Shown in pieces: positions 16,846 to 26,066 of a DNA stretch of 64,000 bases. This DNA comes from Alphaproteobacteria bacterium MedPE-SWcel (GTDB lineage: Bacteria; Pseudomonadota; Alphaproteobacteria; Rhodobacterales; Rhodobacteraceae): positions 1 to 64,000 of the forward strand of contig MPDC01000015.1 of the NCBI GenBank assembly GCA_001874255.1. Direction: 5' to 3'. The notes under the pieces were generated by a model. That model saw nothing but the letters and a program-made list of their open reading frames with translations, was not told the DNA's origin and made no database searches. Position numbers and translations under genes: made by a program. How positions within the stretch are numbered: position 1 is the stretch's first letter; each line of letters starts with the position of its first letter.

Positions 16846-18393
16846 ATGACTTTTGCAAAACCTGCATCCGCGGGGCGCTCCGGTGGGCGTGCTGCCCGTC
16901 GTGCCGCCCGGTCTGCGCCTCTGAGCGATGACCTCCGCGCCATCCGCCCCGGCCTTGTCGGCGGCACCCTCAAGGTTCTGAGCGATCCGGAAATCCTGCG
17001 AATCCACCACGCCGCCCTGGATGCGCTGGAGCATATCGGCCTGGCCGACGCCCCCGCCTGCGGTGTGGCGCGACTGACCGCGGCTGGCTGTGTCTTGGGC
17101 GAGGACGGTCGCCTGCGGTTCCCGCGCGCATTGGTCGAGGACATGCTGGCGCTGGCGAACCGGTCCGTGACCCTCTGCAGCCGGAATGGCGCGACTGATC
17201 TCGACCTGAGCGGCCAGCGGGTTCACTATGGAACGGCGGGCGCGGCGGTACATCTCGTCGATGTGCACGGACGCCATTATCGAGATTGCACAGTGCAGGA
17301 CCTGCACGACGCCTCCCGGATCTGCGATGCCCTCGACAATATCCATTTTGTGCAGCGGCCCATGGTCTGCCGCGACATTGCCGACAACCTCGAGATGGAT
17401 CTCAACACCATCTATGCCTGCACCTCCGGCACGTTCAAACACATCGGCACATCCTTTACCGATCCCGCCTATGTGGCGCCGGCAATGGAAATGCTGCATA
17501 TGATCGCCGGAACAGAGGCCAGCTGGCGCGCGCGTCCCTTTGTGTCCAATACCAACTGCTTTGTCGTGCCGCCGATGAAATTTGCGACCGAAGCCTGCCT
17601 TGTGATGGAGGAATGCATTCGCGCGGGCATGCCTGTGCTGCTGCTGTCGGCGGGCATGGCCGGGGCCACCGCGCCATCCACCATCGCGGGGGCAATCGTT
17701 CAGGCCGTCGCCGAATGTCTCGCCGGAGTGGTTTATGTAAACACGCTAAAGCCTGGCCACCCCGCGATTTTCGGCACTTGGCCCTTCGGCCTGGATCTCC
17801 GCACAGGGGCGATGACGGGCGGCTCCGGTGAACAGGCCCTGCTGAGTGCAGGCTGCGCCCAGATGCATCATTTCTACACCCTTCCAGGCGGAGCGGCAGC
17901 CGGAATTGCCGACAGCAAACTGCCCGACATGCAGGCCGGATGGGAGCAGATGTGCTCCAATGTCATGGCGGGGCTGTCGGGGCTGAACATGGTCTACGAG
18001 GCGGCAGGTATGCATGCCTCCCTTTTGGGGTTCTGTCACGAAAGCCTTGTCCTGGGGGACGATCTGATCGGCCAGGCCATGCGTTGCGTGCGCGGCATCG
18101 AAGTGACGGATGAGACCTTGGCGCTCGACCAGATCGCCGAGGTCTGCCTTGGCGGCAGTGGTCATTATCTGGGCACGGGACAGACGCTCAGCCGGATGCA
18201 GCGCGACTATGTCTATCCCAAACTCGGCGACCGGACCTCGCCCAAGGAATGGGTGGAGCGGGAAAAACCGGATCTGATTGCCAAGGCCACCGCGCGCAAG
18301 GAGACCATCCTCGCACAGCGCTCAGCGGCGCGCTTCCCGCCAGATCTGGATCTGCGGATCCGGGACCAGTTCCAGATCCACCTGCCCGCCTAG
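16846..18393 (+). CDS. Trimethylamine methyltransferase (MttB) family protein, non-pyrrolysine
   Basis: A 515-residue TIM-barrel protein of the MttB superfamily. These enzymes move a methyl group from a quaternary or tertiary amine to a corrinoid protein. Family features include LEHIGLADAP near the start, FVSNTNCFVVPPMKFATEACL, STIAGAIVQAVAECLAGVV and FGTWPFGLDLRTGAMTGGSGE. The frame contains no internal amber codon, so it belongs to the MtgB-like non-pyrrolysine branch whose substrates are compounds such as glycine betaine; the substrate here is unknown. An Arg-rich N-terminal extension (GRSGGRAARRAARS) precedes the domain. No corrinoid protein or corrinoid-activating gene is adjacent, which is unusual. 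Confidence 0.88.
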   Translation: MTFAKPASAGRSGGRAARRAARSAPLSDDLRAIRPGLVGGTLKVLSDPEILRIHHAALDALEHIGLADAPACGVARLTAAGCVLGEDGRLRFPRALVEDMLALANRSVTLCSRNGATDLDLSGQRVHYGTAGAAVHLVDVHGRHYRDCTVQDLHDASRICDALDNIHFVQRPMVCRDIADNLEMDLNTIYACTSGTFKHIGTSFTDPAYVAPAMEMLHMIAGTEASWRARPFVSNTNCFVVPPMKFATEACLVMEECIRAGMPVLLLSAGMAGATAPSTIAGAIVQAVAECLAGVVYVNTLKPGHPAIFGTWPFGLDLRTGAMTGGSGEQALLSAGCAQMHHFYTLPGGAAAGIADSKLPDMQAGWEQMCSNVMAGLSGLNMVYEAAGMHASLLGFCHESLVLGDDLIGQAMRCVRGIEVTDETLALDQIAEVCLGGSGHYLGTGQTLSRMQRDYVYPKLGDRTSPKEWVEREKPDLIAKATARKETILAQRSAARFPPDLDLRIRDQFQIHLPA

Positions 18394-18707
18394 CCACGCC
18401 CCCGGACAAAAAAAGACCCCCTCTGTACCAGAGGGGGCCAGTTTCGCCGATCAGGCTCTTTTCATTGACCGCCCGGTGTTTTTTCTTGCCTGGTCCGTCT
18501 CGGCGTATGGAGCGAGCGCACCCGCTCCAGACAGGGTTCAAAAGCGTCACGCGCGCTTTCGATTGCAGTGAAGACATGGTCCTTGGACGTGTCTCCTGTT
18601 TCGTCGGGGAGCGAGTGAGTGCTCAATCGTCCCCTACGCATCGCCAAGGTGGATATGTCCACGGATGCGGTGTCGTGCCCCGATACGGATCGCGTCGGGA
18701 AATGGTC
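18394..18707. other. 314-base convergent gap between mttB-like gene and nrdJ
   Basis: The segment holds a minus-strand terminator near its left end. A 66-codon minus-strand frame (18462-18662) sits between nrdJ and that terminator, but it has no recognisable family or clear ribosome binding site, so it is not called as a gene. Confidence 0.4.
18408..18437 (-). terminator. Rho-independent terminator on the minus strand, likely for nrdJ
   Basis: The arms CCCCCTCT (18417-18424) and AGAGGGGG (18430-18437) form a strong stem. On the minus strand it is followed by TCTTTTTTTG, so it stops transcription coming from nrdJ. Confidence 0.8.
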
Positions 18708-21700
18708 CTAGCTGCAGCCAGAGGTGGAGCCGCAGGTGTTGCATTTCATGCAGGTGCCGTTGCGCACCAACGTGTAGTTTCCGCATTCGCCACAGGGATC
18801 CCCTTCATAGCCCTGCATCTTTGCCTTGGTCCGTGCGTCCATGCCGGTCGGAACCGCGGCCTCGCCCGCCTCCGGGACCAAGGTTTGCAGCGCCGCTACA
18901 GGGTCGGTGCCGGGGCTGAGTGAGGTGACCGCAACGCTGGTCTGGCCGCCCTGAAAGACCACAAGCTCCTGTGGCAGACGCTTGCGCAAATAGCCGGTCG
19001 ACGAGATTTGCTTCAACACTTCCAACGACTTGGACGCCGCGCCGTCGCTCAGCTCTGACAGGTTAGAGAGCCCCTCTTCCGCGTCGCCGCGTCCGAGGTC
19101 ATCAAAACTGGCCCCTTCCGGTTTCACATGCGCGAGGTCGGTCCGGTCGAGGTATGAAACCGCCAGTTCCCGGAACACATAATCGAGGATCGAGGTCGCA
19201 TTCTTGATCGAGTCGTTGCCCTGCACCATGCCGGCGGGTTCGAATTTGGTGAAGGTGAAGGCGTCGACGAATTCCTCCAGCGGCACCCCGTATTGCAGCC
19301 CGACCGACACGGCGATGGCAAAGTTGTTCATCATCGCCCGGAAGCCAGCGCCTTCCTTGTGCATGTCGATGAAGATCTCGCCGAGCGTGCCGTCCTGATA
19401 TTCTCCGGTCCGCAAATAGACCTTGTGTCCGCCGACCACGGCTTTTTGGGTATAGCCCTTGCGGCGTTGCGGCATCTTGGTGCGATGGGATTTCAGCACC
19501 TCTTTGACGACGATCTTCTCTACGATCTTTTCCGCCAGTGTCGTGACTTTTTCCGGCACTGAACCGCTCTCGAGGATCTCGGCGGCCTCATCGTCGTTTT
19601 CAACAAGCGACGCGGCAAGCGGCTGGCTGAGTTTTGAACCATCGCGATACAAGGCATTCGCCTTCACACCCAGCGACCAGCTCAGTTCATAGGCCTTCAG
19701 GCAGTCTTCGATCGAGGCAGAGTTGGCCATGTTGATGGTCTTGGAAATCGCTCCGGAGATAAAGCTCTGCGCTGCGGCCATCATCCGAATATGGCTCTCA
19801 ACATTCAGATAACGCTTGCCTTTTTTACCGCAAGGATTGGCGCAGTCAAAGATCGCGTAGTGCTCTTCCTTGAGGAAGGGCGCGCCTTCCAATGTCATCG
19901 TGCCACAGACGTGATCATTCGCTGCATCTATGTCGGATTTGGTAAACCCAAGGTGGCGCAAAAGATCAAAAGTCGGATCGTTCAGCTTGGCCGTCGGAAT
20001 GCCCAGAACACCGGTGCAGAATTCCTCGCCCAGGGTCCACTGATTGAACACGAAACGGATGTCAAAGGCGCTTTCGAGGGCGGCGTCGATCTTCGCCAGT
20101 TCATTGGGACCAAACCCGTGCCCGGTGAGCGATGTGTGGTTGATCCCCGGCGCATTGCCGATGGAGCCATGCCCGACCGCATAAGAGACGATTTCCTCGA
20201 TCTGCGAAGAGGAATAGCCCAGACCTTCGAGGGCCGACGGAACCGAGCGGTTGATGATCTTGAAATAGCCACCGCCCGCCAGCTTCTTGAATTTAACCAG
20301 CGCAAAGTCCGGCTCAATCCCCGTAGTGTCGCAATCCATCACCAGACCGATGGTCCCGGTCGGTGCAATCACCGTGGATTGCGCGTTCCGGTATCCGTGT
20401 TTTTCCCCGAGGCTGACCGCCTCGTCCCATGCGCTCATGGCCAGTTCGGTCAGCCGCGCATCAGGGCAGTTCTGCAAATCGAGCGGCACCGGTTTGACGG
20501 TCAGATCCTCATAGCCTTCGGTCGCGCCGTAGGCCGCATTCCGGTGGTTGCGCATCACCCGCAGCATATGTTCGGCATTGCGTTCGTACCCGGCAAAGGC
20601 GCCCAGTTCCGAGGCGACCTCGGCAGAGGTGGCATAGGCGACGCCGGTCATGATCGCAGTCAGCGACCCACAGAGCGCCCGCCCCTCATCGCTGTCATAG
20701 CTGTAGCCCATGTTCATCAGCAGGCCGCCGATATTCGCATAGCCCAGACCCAACGTCCTGAAATCATAGGAAAGCTGGGCGATTTCCTTGGACGGGAACT
20801 GCGCCATCATGACCGAGATTTCCAGCGTCAACGTCCAGAGACGGCAGGCATGCATGAAATCTTCGGCCTGAAACACACCGTCCTTGAGGAATGTCAGCAG
20901 GTTCAGAGAGGCCAAGTTGCAGGCCGTGTCATCCAGGAACATATATTCCGAACAGGGGTTGGAGCCCCGGATTTCACCGTCTTCGGGGCAGGTATGCCAT
21001 TCGTTGACCGTGTCGTGAAACTGGATGCCCGGATCGGCACAGGCCCAGGCTGCATGGCCGACCTTTTCCCACAGATCGCGCGCCTTGACTGTTTTGGCGA
21101 CCTTGCCGTCTGTCCGGTTGATCAGCTCCCAATCGGCATCCTTCTTGATCGCGTGCAAGAACCCGTTGGTCACCCGGATGGAGTTGTTGGAGTTCTGACC
21201 GGATACGGAGCTATAGGCTTCGGAATCCCAATCGGTGTCATAGGTCGGGAATTCGATGCTGTCATAGCCCTGCTTGGCATAATCCAGCACGCGTTTGATG
21301 TATGTCTCTGGAATCGCGACCTTCTTGGCTTCGCGGATCGCTGACTTCAAGGCCGGGTTTTCCGCCGGCTCATAGGCGTCCTCGGCCAGACCATCCCAGC
21401 TCCGCAGTGCTGCAAAGATGCCGTTCAGCATCTTCTCATGCATCTTGGACCCGGCCACGATCGAGGCGACTTTCTGCTCTTCGAGCACCTTCCAATCGAT
21501 GAACTGTTCAATGTCGGGATGGTCGGCGTCCACGATGACCATCTTCGCCGCCCGACGGGTCGTACCGCCGGATTTGATCGCACCGGCCGCCCGGTCGCCG
21601 ATCTTGAGAAAGCCCATCAGGCCGGAGGATTTGCCCCCGCCGGAGAGCTTTTCCCCTTCGGCCCGCAAGTGGCTGAAGTTGGTGCCAGTGCCGGAGCCAT

Positions 21701-22358
21701 ATTTGAACAGACGGGCCTCGCGCACCCAGAGATCCATGATGCCGCCATCCTGCACCAGATCGTCCGAGACCGATTGGATGAAACAGGCATGTGGCTGCGG
21801 GTGTTCATAGGCGCTGTTGGATTTCGTCAGCTTGCCGGTCTTGTAGTCGACATAGTGATGTCCCTGCGCGGGACCGTCGATGCCATAGGCCCAGTGCAAT
21901 CCGGTATTGAACCATTGCGGCGAATTCGGTGCGGCGCGCTGACTGGCGAGCATATAGCGCATTTCGTCAAAATAGGCGCGTGCGTCTTCCTCGGACGAGA
22001 AATAGCCGCCCTTCCAGCCCCAGTAGGTCCAGGCCCCGGCGAGCCGGTCAAAGACTTGTTTGGAGGATGTCTCACCGCCGAACTCGACGTCATCATCGGC
22101 AGGCACGGACCGCCACAGGAAGGATGGTACATCCTTTTCCCGCACCTTCTTCAGGCGCGACGGAACCCCGGCTTTGCGGAAATATTTCTGTGCGATCACA
22201 TCGCTTGCAACCTGGCTCCAGCTGGAGGGAACTTCGATTCCGTCCTGGCGGAACACGATCGTGCCATCGGGGTTGCGGATTTCAGAGGTGGCCCCGACGA
22301 ACTTCAAAGCAGCATAAGCGTCCTGACCTGCTTTGGTAAAATGACGTTCAATTTTCAT
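18708..22358 (-). CDS. nrdJ: Adenosylcobalamin-dependent (class II) ribonucleotide reductase
   Basis: A 1216-residue class II ribonucleoside-diphosphate reductase that makes deoxyribonucleotides using coenzyme B12 and needs no oxygen. Recognisable parts are the substrate-site region ([14 protein letters not shown]), the barrel segment [21 protein letters not shown] with the active-site Cys, the NxCxE-type radical loop region around [13 protein letters not shown], and a Cys-rich C-terminal tail ([13 protein letters not shown]) that re-reduces the active site. The ATG at 22358 is preferred; an upstream extension lacks resemblance. Such long proteins are the usual sole or main RNR in Rhodobacterales. 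No cobalamin riboswitch is visible upstream. Confidence 0.95.
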   Translation of the reverse strand: MKIERHFTKAGQDAYAALKFVGATSEIRNPDGTIVFRQDGIEVPSSWSQVASDVIAQKYFRKAGVPSRLKKVREKDVPSFLWRSVPADDDVEFGGETSSKQVFDRLAGAWTYWGWKGGYFSSEEDARAYFDEMRYMLASQRAAPNSPQWFNTGLHWAYGIDGPAQGHHYVDYKTGKLTKSNSAYEHPQPHACFIQSVSDDLVQDGGIMDLWVREARLFKYGSGTGTNFSHLRAEGEKLSGGGKSSGLMGFLKIGDRAAGAIKSGGTTRRAAKMVIVDADHPDIEQFIDWKVLEEQKVASIVAGSKMHEKMLNGIFAALRSWDGLAEDAYEPAENPALKSAIREAKKVAIPETYIKRVLDYAKQGYDSIEFPTYDTDWDSEAYSSVSGQNSNNSIRVTNGFLHAIKKDADWELINRTDGKVAKTVKARDLWEKVGHAAWACADPGIQFHDTVNEWHTCPEDGEIRGSNPCSEYMFLDDTACNLASLNLLTFLKDGVFQAEDFMHACRLWTLTLEISVMMAQFPSKEIAQLSYDFRTLGLGYANIGGLLMNMGYSYDSDEGRALCGSLTAIMTGVAYATSAEVASELGAFAGYERNAEHMLRVMRNHRNAAYGATEGYEDLTVKPVPLDLQNCPDARLTELAMSAWDEAVSLGEKHGYRNAQSTVIAPTGTIGLVMDCDTTGIEPDFALVKFKKLAGGGYFKIINRSVPSALEGLGYSSSQIEEIVSYAVGHGSIGNAPGINHTSLTGHGFGPNELAKIDAALESAFDIRFVFNQWTLGEEFCTGVLGIPTAKLNDPTFDLLRHLGFTKSDIDAANDHVCGTMTLEGAPFLKEEHYAIFDCANPCGKKGKRYLNVESHIRMMAAAQSFISGAISKTINMANSASIEDCLKAYELSWSLGVKANALYRDGSKLSQPLAASLVENDDEAAEILESGSVPEKVTTLAEKIVEKIVVKEVLKSHRTKMPQRRKGYTQKAVVGGHKVYLRTGEYQDGTLGEIFIDMHKEGAGFRAMMNNFAIAVSVGLQYGVPLEEFVDAFTFTKFEPAGMVQGNDSIKNATSILDYVFRELAVSYLDRTDLAHVKPEGASFDDLGRGDAEEGLSNLSELSDGAASKSLEVLKQISSTGYLRKRLPQELVVFQGGQTSVAVTSLSPGTDPVAALQTLVPEAGEAAVPTGMDARTKAKMQGYEGDPCGECGNYTLVRNGTCMKCNTCGSTSGCS

Positions 22359-23169
22359 GGCCACATCCGTTCTGTTCTGTCTCGTATTGTCGTTTTGGTG
22401 CTGGTGCACCAACCTCAGACGCCGCCTGCGGCTGAACAAAACATCGTTTCAAAGCGACGGGACTCTCCTCGCTCGTGGGCCATACACCGGCCCAATCTTT
22501 ACGGTTTTGCACGAAGCACTGCGAAGGGCGTTGGTTCAAATATTTCTCAATATTTAGTGCTGACCCCAGCGACACACACAATGTCGCGTAAGTTCACCTA
22601 AATGGTCAACGGCAAAATTGTCTTTTTTGAGATTCAAATCGGTTGACCAGCCCATCCGTTTCGAGGGTCAGATGCCACCCCCGATTCATCCACAGGCCGG
22701 GGCTCGGAAAGGGTTCTTCTGATTTGGGTTAATGGAATGTAAAAACTTGCGGTCTCCGAGGGGCTTGCCGGGCATAGGTGATTTACGCCGCCCGGACATG
22801 CGCTCCGTGGTCGCGATGAAGGCGGAAGCGCTTTGGAACGGCGTCTGCGGCCAAAAAAGTATCACCAGAGGCGCGACAGCTCCGTTTCCCGAATAACCCA
22901 ACGCAAAAAAAATCAGCGGCGGCCATCGGGTCCTGACGCCGACCAGAGACACTTGGTAAATGAATGGTAAATATCGGTCTTTGGGCGCCCGCGAATCCCG
23001 TTTCACACCGCGGTATCGATTCTGACGCAACACGCAGATGGGACCCAAGGACAGGGCTCCAGGAGGTTGAATACCCCCAAATGTTGTGTTGCAAGACGAG
23101 ATATGATCCCCAAATACGGTCAAACATTCCCGGCAGTGCCAGGAGTGTTTGATCTCGTATTCAGTAGAA
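22359..23169. other. 811-base region without a confident gene
   Basis: It lies between the nrdJ start and tRNA-Pro. No reading frame with family resemblance is seen; frames on the minus strand up to 170 codons lack ribosome binding sites and resemble nothing. It should hold the nrdJ promoter and the end of the tRNA-Pro transcript. On the minus strand a GC-rich stretch around 22913-22940 followed by eight T residues (A run at 22905-22912) is a weak terminator candidate, which would allow a short unannotated RNA downstream of the tRNA. Confidence 0.4.
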
Positions 23170-23246
23170 ATGGTCGGGGCGGCGAGATTCGAACTCACGA
23201 CCCCCTGTACCCAAAACAGGTGCGCTACCAGACTGCGCCACGCCCC
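23170..23246 (-). tRNA. tRNA-Pro, anticodon TGG
   Basis: The reverse complement forms a 77-nt cloverleaf: acceptor CGGGGCG pairing with CGCCCCG, D-arm with CAGTCTGGTAGCGCA, anticodon stem CCTGT/ACAGG with loop TTTGGGT (anticodon TGG), T-arm GAGTTCGAATCTC and encoded CCA at 23170-23172. The C at position 1 is normal for tRNA-Pro. Confidence 0.95.
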
Positions 23247-23290
23247 GGACCGTGCGCCTTCCTATCGCTAAGATTCTGGATTGAAAAGCC

Positions 23291-23758
23291 CTAACAGGGC
23301 CAAATTGCGCGTTCTTGCAAAAAAACTTCATGGCGCATCTGGCTGCCGACCGTGATCCCGAATTTCCGGACGATACCTGCGTTCACTTCCAGCACCACAA
23401 GCACATCATCGCCGCCGGAAATCGGCGTCAGATCGCCGGGTACAGCATTCTGATGGATGTAGCCGACGACACCATCGGCGTCGACGAAGATCATATCGAG
23501 TGGAATCAATGTGTTCTTCATCCAGAACGCGGCGCGCTGAGGGTGATCGTAGACGAACAGCATGCCGTTCCGCGAGGGCATCTCGGCGCGATGCATCAGG
23601 CCCAACGCGCGGCTATCGACGCTGTCTGCGATCTCGATATTAAAGCGGGCCTGGCCCCAGGGACCTCGGAGATCCACCTGGTTGCGCTGACATTCGGCCT
23701 GCACGGAAACGGCACAAAGCCAAAGCACGGCGGCTCCGATAAACGAGCCGACCCGCAT
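23291..23758 (-). CDS. DUF192 family exported protein
   Basis: A 155-residue protein with an N-terminal signal peptide (VGSFIGAAVLWLCAVSVQAEC) and a DUF192 domain: NIEIADSVDSRALGLMHR, FVYDHPQRAAFWMKNTLIPLDMIFVD. The function of DUF192 is not established; it is a compact beta-barrel domain found in many exported bacterial proteins. The cleavage region ends AECQ, so a lipoprotein is possible but the lipobox is poor. It starts 5 bases after the stop of the cold-shock gene, forming an operon with it, an arrangement common in Rhodobacterales. Confidence 0.85.
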   Translation of the reverse strand: MRVGSFIGAAVLWLCAVSVQAECQRNQVDLRGPWGQARFNIEIADSVDSRALGLMHRAEMPSRNGMLFVYDHPQRAAFWMKNTLIPLDMIFVDADGVVGYIHQNAVPGDLTPISGGDDVLVVLEVNAGIVRKFGITVGSQMRHEVFLQERAIWPC

Positions 23759-23763
23759 GGGCC

Positions 23764-24306
23764 TCAGGCCTCGTTGGTCTGGTGGGTGGTGGCCGTCTCC
23801 CAGGCCAGAACTTCGACGGCCATACGGCCCCTTTTGCCATCGATCACGCGCATGGCAAGCGCTTCGCCGGACTGAACATCCGACAAACCGCATTGGCGCA
23901 GGATCTCGACATGCAGGAAAACATCCTCATCGCGGCCAAAGATATTGGCAAACCCGAAGCCTTTCGCCTTGTCGAACCACTTGACGCGGGCGGGCTCCAG
24001 CGGGCTGTTGCTCAGTTCGACCGTATCGAGATCCGCAAGATCACTCAGCACCGGCGTATCGTCGCGTTCCGGCGGCACGATGGCGACAATCTCGACGGCC
24101 TGAACACCGCGGTCCGTGCGATGGGTGACCACTTCGATTTCGGATCCGTCCGCGATCGAACTCTGTCCAAAATTCCGGAGCACATTGACGTGTAACAGAA
24201 TGTCAGGACCATCATTCGGACACATGATGAACCCATACCCTTTGGTTGGATCGAACCACTTCACCCGTCCACGGACTTGTTGCAAGCTACTTAGATCTTC
24301 GGCCAC
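23764..24306 (-). CDS. Cold-shock protein with two CSD domains
   Basis: A 180-residue protein with two cold-shock domains. Each starts with a KWF motif: GRVKWFDPTKGYGFIMCP (near residue 12) and ARVKWFDKAKGFGFANIF (near residue 105), followed by the DVFLHV-type RNP2 segment. Double CSD proteins are typical of alphaproteobacteria, bind single-stranded nucleic acid and act in stress or stationary phase. The start is taken as GTG at 24306; a longer frame reaches 24387 but lacks resemblance. It is followed by the DUF192 gene. Confidence 0.85.
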   Translation of the reverse strand: MAEDLSSLQQVRGRVKWFDPTKGYGFIMCPNDGPDILLHVNVLRNFGQSSIADGSEIEVVTHRTDRGVQAVEIVAIVPPERDDTPVLSDLADLDTVELSNSPLEPARVKWFDKAKGFGFANIFGRDEDVFLHVEILRQCGLSDVQSGEALAMRVIDGKRGRMAVEVLAWETATTHQTNEA

Positions 24307-24435
24307 TAAAATATTCCACAGGTTCGAGTGTTGATTTCCGTGTTGCTTATCTAACTGCGCGATTTTAACACAACAATTCAAGAGCAAAAAAGTCGGAATT
24401 TAAAGAGCTAACCAGGTCCGTTGCGTCATGAAACG

Positions 24436-25041
24436 TCAAGGACTTAGACGGGTTACAGACCAATCTTCACCTGGCTTCTTGCGCCGCCAGGTGAACCGAT
24501 CATGCAGGCGAAACGCACCATCTGCCCAAAATTCGATCTCGATCGGTCTCAGACGGTAGCCTCCCCAGAAATGGGGACGTTTGGGATTCGGCCCCTTCAG
24601 CGCGGTCACCTTGGCGACTTCTGCCATCAAGGCCCCTCTGGAGGCCAGCGGTTGCGATTGCTTCGACGCCCAGGCCCCGATGCGGCTCTTGAGCGATCTG
24701 GAGTTGAAGTAGACGTCGGCCTGCGGGCCGTCTTCCTTTTCGACGTGACCGCGGACTCTGATCTGCCGACGCAGGGATTTCCAATGCATCACAAAAGCCG
24801 CCGTTCCACTGCTGTCCAATTCGCGGGCCTTTGCGCTTTCATAGTTGGTGTAGAACACAAAGGCGGAGTTTTCGATTTCCTTCAAGAGTACCATTCTGGA
24901 ATTGGGCATGCCAGTGGAATCCACCGTCGCGAGCGCGATGGCGTTCGGGTCGTTGATTTCACTCGCCTCTGCCTCCGCCAGCCATCTGCGGGCGATGTCA
25001 AAGGGGTCGTCTCCGACGAACAATCCTTCTCGGTCCGACAT
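24436..25041 (-). CDS. pdxH: Pyridoxamine 5'-phosphate oxidase
   Basis: A 201-residue FMN flavoenzyme that oxidises pyridoxine or pyridoxamine phosphate to pyridoxal 5'-phosphate. Family motifs include [28 protein letters not shown], the [11 protein letters not shown] strand and a C-terminal substrate-binding [14 protein letters not shown] and LHDRF segment. Length fits the family. It is transcribed divergently from fabI, with 167 bases between the starts. Confidence 0.94.
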   Translation of the reverse strand: MSDREGLFVGDDPFDIARRWLAEAEASEINDPNAIALATVDSTGMPNSRMVLLKEIENSAFVFYTNYESAKARELDSSGTAAFVMHWKSLRRQIRVRGHVEKEDGPQADVYFNSRSLKSRIGAWASKQSQPLASRGALMAEVAKVTALKGPNPKRPHFWGGYRLRPIEIEFWADGAFRLHDRFTWRRKKPGEDWSVTRLSP

Positions 25042-25067
25042 ACTGTCCCTGTCTTGTCTTTGGTGTT

Positions 25068-25098
25068 GTTAACCTGATTGGGCGTTCGGCGTTAACCT
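25068..25098. promoter_or_regulatory. Direct repeat GTTAACCT in the pdxH-fabI divergent region
   Basis: Two copies of GTTAACCT(G/A)AT at 25068 and 25091, 23 bases apart, occur just upstream of pdxH in the divergent region. The spacing of about two helical turns is compatible with a regulator binding site, but no regulator can be named. Confidence 0.35.
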
Positions 25099-25208
25099 AA
25101 TGGCATTTTTTTAAGATTGAAAGACCAGACCACTGTGTCCACCCTTGAAGCAATCGACACAGCGGGCTAAAGGACGTTTCATTAACGGATCACAGGCGGA
25201 GAACCTGC

Positions 25209-26021
25209 ATGTCTAGTCAACTGATGGCCGGGAAGCGTGGCCTGATTATGGGCCTTGCGAACGACAAATCCATTGCGTGGGGCATTGCAAAGGCCTGCGC
25301 TGAGGCCGGAGCGCAATTGGCATTTTCCTATCAGGGCGACGCTCTGCGCAAACGTGTCGATCCGCTTGCGGCGCAACTCGGCAGTGATCTGGTTCTGCCC
25401 TGCGATGTGGGCGACGAGGCCTCGATCGATGCCTTGTTTGCTGCACTGGAAGAAAAATGGGGCAGGCTCGATTTCGTGGTCCATGCCATTGGTTTTTCAG
25501 ACAAGAACGAGCTGCGTGGCCGCTACGTCGATACCACGCGGGCCAATTTCACCATGACCATGGATATTTCCGTCTATTCCTTCACGGCCGTCGCCAAACG
25601 CGCCGAGAAGATGATGACCGAAGGCGGGTCGATGCTGACGCTCACCTATTACGGGGCGGAGCAGGTGATGCCGCATTACAATGTCATGGGCGTGGCCAAA
25701 GCGGCTCTGGAGGCGTCGGTGAAATATCTGGCCGAGGATCTGGGCAAGGACGGCATTCGCGTCAATGCGATTTCCGCGGGCCCGATCAAGACATTGGCGG
25801 CCTCCGGGATTGGCGACTTCCGCTATATCATGAAGTGGAACGAGTATAACTCGCCGCTGCGACGCAATGTGACGACAGATGATGTCGGCAAATCCGCGCT
25901 GTATCTGCTGTCTGATCTGGCCTCGGGCGTCACCGGCGAAAACCTGCATGTGGATGCAGGCTATCATGTGGTCGGGATGAAGGCCGTGGACGCCCCGGAC
26001 ATCGAAGCCGGCAAGAAATGA
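25209..26021 (+). CDS. fabI: Enoyl-[acyl-carrier-protein] reductase (NADH)
   Basis: A 270-residue atypical short-chain dehydrogenase catalysing the last step of the fatty acid elongation cycle. It shows the FabI cofactor segment GLANDKSIAWGIAKA, the catalytic Tyr-x6-Lys arrangement (YNVMGVAKAALEASVKY), and SAGPIKTLAASGI. The long FabI substrate loop is present. A GGCGGAG ribosome binding site precedes the ATG. A strong terminator follows. Confidence 0.95.
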   Translation: MSSQLMAGKRGLIMGLANDKSIAWGIAKACAEAGAQLAFSYQGDALRKRVDPLAAQLGSDLVLPCDVGDEASIDALFAALEEKWGRLDFVVHAIGFSDKNELRGRYVDTTRANFTMTMDISVYSFTAVAKRAEKMMTEGGSMLTLTYYGAEQVMPHYNVMGVAKAALEASVKYLAEDLGKDGIRVNAISAGPIKTLAASGIGDFRYIMKWNEYNSPLRRNVTTDDVGKSALYLLSDLASGVTGENLHVDAGYHVVGMKAVDAPDIEAGKK

Positions 26022-26028
26022 TAGGCGC

Positions 26029-26060
26029 GGCTTAGCGGGCTGCACCGCTAAGCCATTTTC
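26029..26060 (+). terminator. Rho-independent terminator after fabI
   Basis: A perfect 10-base-pair stem, GGCTTAGCGG (26029-26038) and CCGCTAAGCC (26045-26054) with a 6-base loop, is followed by ATTTTC. It sits between convergent fabI and the hypothetical gene and may serve both. Confidence 0.8.
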
Positions 26061-26066
26061 AGTCGC

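Noticed and set aside
16595-16867. 90-codon minus-strand frame upstream of the MttB gene
   Set aside because: No start signal or family; it overlaps the start of the methyltransferase on the other strand.
16846-18393. Pyrrolysine-containing MttB
   Set aside because: The frame has no internal TAG, and no pylT/pylS-type genes are in the window.
18188-18577. 129-codon minus-strand frame downstream of nrdJ
   Set aside because: It translates straight through the terminator hairpin and into the antisense of the methyltransferase.
19791-21344. 517-codon plus-strand frame opposite nrdJ
   Set aside because: It is antisense to a clear class II RNR and shows no family resemblance; long antisense frames are common in GC-rich genes.
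22359-22620. Cobalamin riboswitch or NrdR box pair upstream of nrdJ
   Set aside because: No B12-box-like core was found. CAATATTTAGTG near 22549 resembles an NrdR half but lacks the symmetry and the second copy at the usual spacing.
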